Positions 50,601 through 61,249 of a stretch of 64,000 nucleotides of DNA are shown here, in pieces. The stretch covers positions 18,533,949-18,597,948 of the forward strand of contig CP099852.1 of NCBI GenBank assembly GCA_030062745.1, read 5' to 3'. The notes under the pieces were generated by a model. The model saw nothing but the letters and a program-made list of their open reading frames with translations, ran no database searches and was not told the DNA's origin. The DNA comes from Capitulum mitella (Eukaryota > Arthropoda > Thecostraca > Pollicipedomorpha > Pollicipedidae). Both the position numbers and the translations under genes were made by a program. How positions within the stretch are numbered: position 1 is the first letter of the stretch; every line of letters begins with the position of its first letter.

Positions 50601-51738
50601 AGGCTGTTATTTACGTGCATGTCTACGTGGCAAATCTCACCTATCTTTAACCGCAGTTCATATATATAACGCCTAGCATACCAATGACCCATCGTTTTAT
50701 TTAAAAAGATGTTTGTTGAGTAGCGAAGCAATCAGTTACTCATTTTCCGCCAAACTGTCTGACGTAATGGCTTGCACTTTTCAATACCCAAATATCTGAA
50801 AATGTGCCGTGTTTAAACAGAACTTTTACTCCACGTGCGCCACACTTTCCACGTTCCAGACTTTTCCGCGGTCATGTGCACTCTTCGACTCAAGTGGCAC
50901 AACAGTTCCAATTTCTGGCCACAATAACTGCTGAACTAGCTATTCGAGTACAAACTATGGCCAGTTGCCACGGGAGTTCCATTAAAAGCTTGAAAGCAGA
51001 TTTCAGAAGACTGCAAAAATCATCAAGTGTAAAAGCTTTGCATCATTTTCAATGCTGACGAAGCTTGACTGAAGTTGCCAGAGTGCTATGGAAACGTGAG
51101 ATGGGCTCGGCAAAATTCAAAGTTCTGCTAAGAATGCTGCCTACGGCCATATCAATTAAATGCTAAGCTGCATGGCTACAACGTTAATGGTGCCTGTAAC
51201 AAAAAGATTCACGAAATTCATTGGGCGTCTGGCTACACCTCTTAACATTAGGACGGTTAACAAACATACATAAAGTAAAATAACACTTTAATCGTCAAAC
51301 TCTTGTTTCCCCTTTCCCCTTAAAGCTCTTGGTAACAACGCAACCTCTGGTCCAGTGCTGTGCGGAGATAATTGTAGGAAACTGCGACGGGTAGTGGCGT
51401 CGTTGCGATGATGGTTAGTGGCTCAGTAGACATATTTGCCGGCCATAGCTAATCAGTCTGTCATCATCTCATCGATTTACACGCGTCACCATGCTGATAT
51501 GATTAGCACGCGCTGCTCTTCGACGCAGATTAACGCGGAAATATCGCGTACTTCTTCAACGTGTATTATGTCATTTTATGGCCATTTAATGTCGCACAGC
51601 ATGATCTGCTGATGATCAGTACCTACTCTGACGAGCGTGACGGGCCATATCTATTTCGTTTTATTCGCGAGGCATGAAACATAGTGCGGCGTCGCTGAAA
51701 CACCCATGCCTCCTCTATACACCACGTCTGCGCTCCTT
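50601..51738. other. Gene-free stretch
   Basis: AT-rich unique-looking sequence. Nothing was recognised. Confidence 0.5.
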
Positions 51739-52103
51739 TTACAGCGGCACTTCGACTGAAACGCCATTGTCACTTAGTTTCCCGTGACGAGCTGTCACGC
51801 GACGGGTCTTGGCGCCGTCAGAAACGTAATAAATTTTATTGACGCGCACGCCAGGTTTTGTCGCTGCCTCGAGGACACGCGACATTCGATTTCTGGCCAA
51901 GTCGCTTAGAGCCGGTCCGCCGCCGAAAGGAAACGAATTCTCCTCCGCTTCCATAAAACCCTGCTCGCTCTTTGTGGTCGCGCCGGATTGTTCCTGGAAA
52001 TGGCAGTCAAAACACCGTTGATAAGTCTCTGGTTTTCCTGGGGCAGGTTGTCGAGGATCGAGAAAGCCAGCCCGCTGCTGGCGGCAAGCAAAAGCTGCGA
52101 CGC
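51739..52103 (-). pseudogene. Frameshifted coding-like exon, family unknown
   Basis: On the minus strand a pyrimidine-rich tract ending AATATAAG at 52104 looks like a 3' splice site. The frame that follows contains ASQLLLAASSGLAFSILD and NLPQENQRLINGVLTAI, then becomes an Arg-rich string to a stop at about 51906. Shifting by one base near 51990 gives a second protein-like stretch: SGATTKSEQGFMEAEENSF, GGGPALSDLARNRMSRVLEA and VNKIYYVSDGAKTRRV, ending at a stop at 51739. The two halves fit as one exon broken by a one-base change. I do not recognise the family, and the pattern could be chance. Confidence 0.25.
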
Positions 52104-52454
52104 CTTATATTAAATGAAAGGAAATGAAAAACGGACAGGGACCTGCCCAAAGACCATAAATCCAACATTTACCTTTGGTATCAAATGTCACATGCGCAAC
52201 AGTACGAAGAATGCAGTAAGCAGTTTGTAGAGCACATAAAAGCACGTGCAGAGGCAAGTTCTTCGATAGGTACAGTGGCTGGAAACGCTATCGAAGCCGA
52301 TGTACCACTAAGGACCAGGCGCGAAATGCCCCACTTTGGCTTGATAGGTAGCCCTCGCCGGACAAGGGGATGGATACAAGAAGTGCTTCCGGCACCATGG
52401 CCATACCGTGCACGACAGCGCTGTGAACTTTGACATAGCTGACGAAAGTTTCAT

Positions 52455-53030
52455 AGCACATGTTCTGGAAAAAGAGTGACCCCAGGTAGTTTCAGATCAT
52501 CGAGCTATGACGGCATTACTGAAGGCATGCAGAGCGATTTTTGCACCAAATGTCATTTCTTTACTGTTTTAGGGCAATAGGTATGCATAAACAACAGATG
52601 GCGGGCATGAAATCGGTTCAGAATGGCAATTGCGAACAGGTCACTTTACATGGGTCGATGGCGTTTTCAAGGTCAAACGAGGTTAACGACCTAAAATGAC
52701 CTTTTTGACTTTAGAACGCTCCTACACCAATTCTTGGTTAAGGAGACGATTTCAGGCCTATTTGGCCGCAAACGTGCCGCTTTTGACTCTGCAAAATCGA
52801 CTTACAGTTCCCAGACATAAAGACTGACCTGATCTGGAAGGTCAGTGGTTGACTTGACGGGGTCAGAACGGGGAACTGTTTGATTCCTTGGGCATACAGC
52901 TATCGATTGCTTTTTTGTCCCGTTATCCCGCGGAGCTAGTTCATCTAGGAGCCAAATGGCGAGGAGGCTTCCTGTCCCCTCCCCCCAGTCGTTGAAGGTG
53001 CGAGTGAAAATGCCTCCCGTACGGCGAGGG
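52455..53030 (+). mobile_element. piggyBac-type repeat family F, copy 2
   Basis: Matches 894-1475 along its length, starting near GCACATGTTCTGGAAAAAG and ending GGCGAGGG followed by CTAA, a drifted TTAA (53031-53034). Near the right end it carries CCCTCCCCCCAGTCG, the complement of the CGACTGGGGGG motif at the ends of element D, so F and D probably share terminal sequence. The left end is undefined. Confidence 0.6.
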
Positions 53031-53034
53031 CTAA

Positions 53035-56000
53035 AGCAGCTCCGGGTGGGATCAAACAGTGGAGACAGTTGGTCCTAATGCTGGGAAGAGTTAGCTTAAG
53101 CCATGTGGCATTGCATGGGAAAACGCTGAAATCACTTTTACTCCACGCTCTGAAAACCATCCGGAACCATTGCTGATTGAATGCTGTCACATTTTAACAT
53201 TTCGAGAGCAAACGAAATGTATGGCAGGCGCCGATATTGTACGAAGACAACTGCACATTTTACGTACCATCAGCATTTCGGTAACCATTTGTTAAATTTG
53301 TGTATTGTATACCATTTCTGAATCGCCATGGATAATTGTGATCATCCTGCGAATATATTCCTTTCAAACGGCTTGATTACCTAAAAGGGCACCTATGCCT
53401 TATCAAGGACGTGCAAAAAATATGTTTGAAAACAAAAACATCTGCTCATAGCATAAATGATGTTTTTATAGTGAGGAGAAATTCCAGTAAACTGTCGGAA
53501 TGAATTCATAAACATCCTGTTTCTTAAGGGAATGTCACATTCAAGTACAAAGCCACAGGTAAATATACTTATACACATCGTTTTGCAAAATGCGTTATTT
53601 GGGACGCATGGCACAAATAATCGCGCACTGGTGATTATTATCAGCATCTCTCGTCACTACCAAAAACATCAGATACCTTAGACTCCGGTCTTAAACTTAA
53701 ACAGACGCACGCTTCTATGAATAAACCTCATGCCGAAGAGATGCCAAACCACACCACAATGAAAAGTGTCGCAATGCTGCCTTCCCTCGAGCACGATACA
53801 CTACGTTATTTTTGGCTCCAGTAGTATAACTCAGATACGGTGATCCACGCAACGTTTTCAAGAAAAGAAAGAATGTTGCAGGGCTCATTTTCCCGTAAAG
53901 CTTCAGGTTCCAGCTTTTCATTTCTATTTTTGGTTCCAGGGGTGCAGCTGACACCCTACAAATAGTTTCCAAAGTTTCATTTCATTAGCCTGACCGGAAA
54001 GTTTGCATGCAACGCGAAATTAATTAGCCAATAACGGGTAATATAGTTATGAATAGCAGACCGTTCTTTGAGACTGAAGTACCCTATGGTGAAGTCATGA
54101 GCAGACTTCTCTGAGCAGGACTGATGAACTCATCCACCCACGATAAAAGTAAACAGAAGAAAAACAAATTGGTACAAACAACGGAAACTGAACGCTACAA
54201 TTAAACTATTGTGGTTTGTGCGGCGCACCGTCATTAGCTCCCACCGACATTTCTCATGGCACAGAAACCCGATTCCACGGAATCATTTGGACACTAATCG
54301 TTCCTGTCACGCGACGTCCGAAGCCCCCAGCAACGTGCAGAAGTCCATCGCCCTGTCAACAATGAGTTTCACCCCTCGATGGTCCTGCTGCTTTCCCGTC
54401 GCGTAACGAAGTCAAGGCTCTCAACGCGAGCTCCCAGCTCGCTCCAGCCCAGCTCCCGCAGCTCCGGCCAGCTGTGCCCAGGCCAGGCCCGGCAGACGAC
54501 ACGGCCCGCCGCTCGGAGCCGCCGCCGCTCCGTGTCTACAGGGCCCGGCCGGGCTTGCGTGATGGCCGCCATTTGTTCCGGGTCAGCCTTCGACCGGCGC
54601 TGCCTCGTCGCCCCATTTCCCGCGGAACGGGTGAAAATGGGGTGCGGCGTGGAGTGGGCGTTAGGGTGCTGGGCGCCGTAAGGTTGGATCTTGCGACGTT
54701 GCCGACGTTGCGGACGTTGTTGACTTGCAGACGTTGCGGCTCTCGCGTTGGCGGGAGCGTTGCGACACGTCCGCGCGCCCGCGGACTTGCAGCGGTACCG
54801 AGCTGTCTCATCAGGAACTGGCCGCTGCGGGATCGTCCCGCGCTAAAGCTGGCTCGCGTTTTCACTGTCAAAACAGGCTTGGACTGTCTGACCTTAGCCG
54901 GCGCTTTCGAAACAGGCGTCGCCGCCCGCGATCGACCTAATCACAGTTATAGCCACCCTGGCGCCCTGTTCGTGGAAGAGCAGGGCCGCTTCCCACCGCG
55001 GCAGGTGCGTCGCGTCACCGTGACGTCACGAGCGTCATGTCAGTCCGTTCGATTCTCACCAGAGCAGCGTCACAGCTGCGCGAGTGCATGGGCCTGCTTA
55101 CAGGTGCATCTCGCCAATAATGCCTGCGTCAGGAACGGCATACACGCCATTCATCGGCCATCGTTGAACCTTCGTTCGTACGGGGGAAGAGATTGCGAAA
55201 TTTATGGGCGACCCTGCGGTAGGAAAAGCACCGGTCTAGCCTGTGTACAAGTACGAAAAATACTAAGCCATTGGGCGTAGGGAATGAACATTATTCTGGG
55301 CCGTCTACAGAGGTACATGCACAGAACCTTATCTGAATGTTGATGAACCCAGCCATCACCAGGGGCTTACTCAGGATTTCAGAACGCGGCAAATGTGGTA
55401 AACGGCGTTCATTTTTGCAAAGACAGGCAGCGGTCCGCATTTACGTGTAGATACCAAATGTAAGGCTAAAACAAGGGATCACTCATGCCCTTCGCAATGA
55501 GTTTCCAAGTACTGCGTAAAACATACGCTCACACTGCTCAGGACAGTCGAAACTGAAAGCTGTTGGTCGCACATCCAGTCAATGCTACAGGCAAATACAG
55601 ACATCCAAGTCATCCAGACATCAAGTGCTCATCCAAGTCAGGCCTTTGGGATGCTAATTATACTCAGTCAGCACTGCGCACCAATAAGGACGCGCTGCGC
55701 GCACGAGTCTGTCCTGCAGGCTGTTGGTCTCACAGCCACCCGGTCGGTGCTGCGGCCGCGGTCACACGGCCGCTCCGTCTGGGACTCGCCGAACGCGGCC
55801 GCAGAGGAGTATCGGCAGCTAATCGATGGCCGAGCCCGATATCGTCACACGGCCGCGGCCGAGGGATCGCGCAGGGTGACGGTGCTCGTGCTCGCGAAAC
55901 CGTGGCGTGCTCCGCGATGCGCGGACGAGACGTTGGCTCGGTGGACAGATAAGGTCGAAGGCGGCGCCGAGTGTGCGATTTTCGTCCGCGCCGTGTGGTT

Positions 56001-58899
56001 CAGTGTGCTTCTTCTGACGGAGGTTATGTTTTACTCCATACGCGTGATTCGAGGCCGAATAATTTATTGGTAATGAATGGTGCAGCGTGGAACGATCGCT
56101 GCCGACCGCCTTCAAATATAAATCAACGTAAAGTTGTGCCGTTTTGTGGGGTTTCGCTGCGGACTCAGTTTTAAGTTTGAACTAGTTCCTTATGGTGTAG
56201 TATTTGAAAGCCACGGTTTTTGTGGAGAAAACTTCAACATTCGAACGGCGGCGTCCCAGACAAGTGCTCGGAAGCTGAAATTGGGGACGGCGGAAAGGGT
56301 AATAAAAATGGCGGAGCTATTTATTTACCACATTTTCTTACACGACATGTGTTTTTGTAACCAACAGTGGGCTGTCGCATGGATGTATTCTGCATTTTCA
56401 GTGATGCTGGGGTCGGTTAAAAACAAATTAACTGGATATGAGGCTTCGGAGTTTGTTTCCCACTTTCAGGGTTTCGAGGATACTTTCCGCGAGTGAAGGT
56501 ACGATCATGCTGAAACTGAGTATACGGCTGTGAATTCTGGGCAAACATTTTGCATGTGGAGACGAGGATTAACGTCTGCTGAGCGTGACATGACCGGTTT
56601 TCTCACCGCAAAAAGGCAGTTTTGTGTAAACGTGTCAGTGCGTGTGGTAGCAACTCCCCGTTTTGGAGAATGTATGTCAATCATTGCGAACGCAAATTAA
56701 AGGTATTTTCTAGATAAATGCTAAATGTATATTCGAATAAAGCCGCACAGTGCCGTTTAGTTTGCCGTCCTGCATACCGTTAGCAGTGTGCAAGCCGTAT
56801 TGCTTTGTTTTCGCCATTGGGCTGAGTTCACATTCTGCTGCTGACTTCTGTGATTGGGTGAGTTCCCGTGGTCCTGAGCCACGGTGATCCTCCTTCGAAG
56901 AAAAATTGCAAAGGAAAATCACCGATTTTTGTGCGGCATAGGACCGGCCGTTGATTAGGACCGACGCCACCAACAAAGTCCACCGGCGCCGTCACCCAAA
57001 CATTAGTCCTGAACGATCGAGCTAGGCAGCCTCGCGTCCTCGACTCCCCCCTCCTCCCCCCTCCCGGCTGGAGCAGGCGGAGGCCGTCCGACGGACGGGC
57101 AATTGCCGCAGGCCATCGCTGGCGGCACGTGGGACGAACACCGCCGGAGGCGTCGCTCGGCGCAGCAGGCGAGTAATTGCCCTCGGGCGGTGTCGGGTCG
57201 CGCCGTCGGAGGCGGAGGGCGGATACAGACCAAGTGGTAAGGGGAGGGGGCAAAGGTTTATTCGTGCATCCAGCCTGCCCTAAAATGTTAACTTCTTCCT
57301 GGTTTTCGGCCACTTTGTTTTGACATTTTTGCCTCGATGCGGCGGATCCCCCCCCGGATCCGCCTATGCCTGAGGCTGTACCGGCAGTCACGCCTGCTGG
57401 CCGACGAGAAGAGACAGAACACTCCGACGGGAAGCTGACGCTCTCGCCCTGACGTATGTGAAGCATGGGCGGCGGCGCCGTGGGATACATGGGGTACCAG
57501 CACCCCACAGTCATTTGATTGCAGGGTATTGCGTATACCAAGTACCCCACAACAATTGTGACTTGTGAGGTGAAATATTACATCGTAAACATAAGCGAGA
57601 AGTCTTTCATTGCAATACCATAAGTAATAAAACAAAGCGGCCCAGATCCGGACAAAAAGCCAATTGGGGGAGGGAGTCTTCTTTCAAGACGTCGTTCGGG
57701 CTGCGCGCTTGGTAGTACCCGACAGTCGAAAACCTGTGGTGCAGCCGCTGGTATGAACGACTGTTTATTGTGGCGTGACGAGCTCACCAGAGTTTCCACC
57801 AAAAGTCAGGAAACCCTGTATAGCATTAAAATCGTACGGCTATCATCTAAGAACGGCGGTAAAAAATGGAGCGTAAGCAAGTGCAGGCGTATTGTGAACA
57901 AAGACTGCAAAATCGAAAGTGTCTCAATGAGGAAAGAACTACAAGATTTTTAATCTTCATCCGACTCACGCTTGCGAAAGGCGAATAATACTAATATGAT
58001 GACATCGTGCTTCATTTCCTGATTTACGTCAACATTTCTGTTGTACAGAAGTAGTGCCTATTACTTCTATTTAGTTACATATTTACTAGCATCCGGGAAA
58101 CGTCACAGCACAAGGATATTGGGTCGTCAGCACAACATGGCAAATGCCAGCAACAAGGAAATCAGTCAAAACTAAAGCACAAGAGGCACCATTATATCAT
58201 CATCTATATCATCATCAAACATCTGTAATTGCCGGAAGGTTGCTTTGAATGTAGGGTATTGCTGTACTTGGTTATTTGAACTGTTACGATCAAATAAGCC
58301 CTAGTTGCTCGTAGATGATGGACGATAAGGAAAAAACAGACGAAGAAAAAGCATTATTGGTCTAGGAGGCATATGCCGCACCCAAAACATAACATACCAA
58401 ATCACTTCTAATGCGAATGAGATCGGAAACGCAACAACTACAAAGGAGTAACAAGACAATACAACAGTTCGACAAAAGTACAACGAACAAGTACGGGACG
58501 TCCGGCACCATGTCTGGGACACGCCTCTAGGAGGCCATATGAAGACCTGACACCCTGATAATGATGTCAACTCCGAAAAATTCAGAATCTCAGACTTGCG
58601 GATCTCAGACATCATAAAAACTTGTGAAGACGACCCTGACCAGAATCTGGCAGAATCCATCTACTCGTAAGTCGTAATCGGAGACCACACGCGAGGACTT
58701 CACGCACAGACATATCCAGACCCCTGCTGCAATGATAGTACCAAACAGGTTCACCAGAGGGCTCTTAATGAATAGCGACCCACGGCCTCCTAACAGAGAA
58801 CGACTTAAGCACTTCCAAAGCGCACCAGTCTTCAAAACAACCGGCCGTTACTCGAACTTGCCCTCCCTTTCTCACTCTTCCCCTAACACCTGAGGATGG
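53035..58899. other. Gene-free stretch with CpG-rich patches
   Basis: CpG-dense patches lie at about 54380-54900 and 55720-55960 and could be promoter-associated. The frames there are open on both strands and show no homology I know. A 9-bp stem-loop with a C-run loop lies at 57341-57364. No exon was recognised. Confidence 0.45.
57341..57364. repeat. 9-bp stem-loop with C-run loop
   Basis: GGCGGATCC at 57341-57349 pairs with GGATCCGCC at 57356-57364 around six C residues. Confidence 0.8.
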
Positions 58900-58907
58900 C
58901 CCAAAGC

Positions 58908-59071
58908 CAAGGGTGTGGAGAGTGGGGACAGGAGGCAGCTGCCCCCCAGTTTTTTTCGAAACTTAACACTGACTTTTTGAGCGTTCACTGAAAAGAAATG
59001 AATTAAAATGTTTCTTCGCCCCCTCTCCCGTGACCCCACCCTCCAAACTGCGGAGTCCTCGCACCTTTGCC
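58908..59071 (+). mobile_element. hAT-type MITE family H, copy 2
   Basis: 164 bp. The left end CAAGGGTGTGGAGAG and the right end, reverse complemented CAAAGGTGCGAGGACTCC, form the inverted repeat. The interior shares AACTTAACACTGAC and related blocks with the copy at 9469. The flanks CCCAAAGC and CCGAAATA agree at five of eight positions only, so the duplication is doubtful. Confidence 0.7.
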
Positions 59072-59874
59072 GAAATACAAAAACCTTTGAAAGTTTTGCT
59101 CCTTCATGATTTACTTTTTTGATGCAGCCTGCACTGCACAGAGGTCAGTCTTTTCATCCCTTTTCCTTGCGTTTATCGTCTACGACAATTACTGTCGCGG
59201 CGTCTTTCAGATGGTCGTTTCATCTCAAGCGCCGCATTCCGGAAACGATTCGGCCACGATCAGACAGCAACAAAGAGCACTTCCCATGGAGCCCGATGTT
59301 TTCAGAATTAAAGCCGCTGGAAAAGCCCTGGTAGAGGTTACTAGCAGCCTTCCGTCACGTCGTGCCAGAGGTGGCGCTGCTAGCCGGGCTGATGAGACCC
59401 GAACGGATCGTTTGGGTACCAGAGGACGGGACGTATGGGTTCGCCGACAGGTAAGCGTATGTGTAAATCCCACTGTGGTTGACATCTCGGCAGTTCCTTG
59501 AGTCTTTTTGAATAACGACGTACTTAAAGGAAACTTCGCATCAAATGTCGTGTCAGACAGCACTGACATTCTAGATGCCACGGCTTGTAATACTGGCCTG
59601 GAAAAAAGAGGAAAAAGAAACAGCTACTGAGACGAACTAGCAGCATTCTGGCTCCTGATCGTCTATGGAGGAGAAGCCTGCATCTCGTTCCGGTCTGATG
59701 ATTGGCCACGATACAGCTGCGTTCATAGCAATATTCATGTGACGTTTTTCTGTTGAACTGTTCAGTTACAAGACAGATACAAAATGAGTAAAAATACGAA
59801 TGCAAGCTCAAGACTACAGGCTACAGATCACTGCATCAAATCGAAACACGTGCCAATGTTGAACATAGCTTTGA

Positions 59875-61249
59875 ACACGCGCAGTGGAAGGGGGTTCTGT
59901 GCTAACGCGCACTGGAAGGGGGTGTCAAAAAGCGACCCCCTCCGATCTCGACAACGGAAAGAGCTAGAAACATGGAATTTTGTGGACCTGGTTGGACTAT
60001 AACGATGTACATTATGCGCAATTTTCATGACCCTAGGTCAATATCTTCAAGGTAAAATGGGGTCGAAAAGGTCAATTTTGGACACTTCTCGGCCCGTACA
60101 GGCCGATTCGTACAACTTTCCGACCGAAACGGGAAAAGGGTGTTTGTTTGGGTGTCAAAATGTGGAATACAACTTCTTTCATCTGGCAACTTCCATTCAT
60201 CTGGCAACAAAACAACAACAAAAGACAACTTCCATTCATCTGGCGCCCTGACTGAGGATTTCGGGTCGAGGTCATGTCAGGTCATTGACCTATGGCGCCA
60301 TTTTTTCATCATCTTCAGATCAGATTTCGAGCAACACGGGGCAGCTTGAGTGTAAATTAGGGCGCAACACGTATCTTTTGGCGCCTTTTCGGTGAAGGTA
60401 GCCAACATCGATACATTTGGTCACGCCCGGCGTTTATAATTATATATGTATGTATATGTATAGATGTATATACATGTGAGTACCAATGTGCCAGACGTCT
60501 TTTAGAGGGGTCTTTGAATGCATATTTCATACAAACCAACATATTGCAAAGCAAATCTGGACCAAGTCAAAAATAGCTGTCCTTGACCTTTGGTGACTTT
60601 GACCTGAAATAGCCCTGGTGTATATGTAAGCGTATCCATGTGCGCAAATGCGTTTTTATTAGGGTCTTTGAATGCATATTTCATACAAATCGACATGTCG
60701 AAAAGCAAATCTGGGCCAGGTCACAAAATATTTGACCTTGACCTTAAAATACCTTGACCTTCGCTGACCATGGGATATGTAGGTGTATCAGTGTGCGCAT
60801 ATGTGTTTTTATTGGGGCTTTTGAATGCATATTTCATACAAGCTGACATGTCGCAAAGCAAATCTGGATCAGGCCACAAACTGTTTAACCTTGACCTTTG
60901 ATGCCCTTGACCCTTACTGGCCCTGACTTTGGTCTTGGTATATCCATCACTTGTACCCAAATGACGTCGCGTGATTGTTTTCGAACGGTAATCTTAGGCA
61001 GAGCGCTGGTTCCTTCACAAAGTTCCCATTTGTCCGCTACAACCGTCGTTTTCGTTATGTTTGCCTGACTTCAAATGCTTGAAACTTCAAAAATTTCCCG
61101 CTGATTTTCAATTTTTCTCCGTCATTCGACGAGTTATTCAGTTGCCACAAATCACAAAGTAGCAGCAACCAACTCCGATCCGTTCTCGAGATATCCAAGA
61201 AAAAGAGGGGGGGGGGGGCACAAAAAGACCCCTCTTCCAGTGCGCGTGT
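59875..61249 (+). mobile_element. 1.4-kb inverted-repeat element J with internal satellite-like units
   Basis: The left end ACACGCGCAGTGGAAGGGGG matches the reverse-complemented right end ACACGCGCACTGGAAGAGGG. Both continue into a G-run, a short spacer and a C-run, and then a CTCGAGAAC or CTCGACAAC motif. The left terminus is partly duplicated (CGCGCACTGGAAGGGGG again at about 59907). The interior holds the tandem units at 60430-60950. The target site is not clear; TTGA and TTTA at the ends could be decayed TTAA. No coding capacity. Confidence 0.6.
60430..60950. repeat. Satellite-like tandem units of about 143-154 bp
   Basis: Three related units start near 60519, 60662 and 60816. Each contains TTTGAATGCATATTTCATAC, a GACATGTCGCAAAGCAAATC-type block and a TTGACCTTGACCTT-rich part. 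They lie inside element J. Confidence 0.85.

Noticed and set aside
54474-55280. 268-residue plus-strand frame
   Set aside because: It lies mainly in a CpG-rich patch, has no recognisable domain and Arg/Pro-rich composition, and overlapping frames are also open. It could mark a promoter region but not a supported gene.
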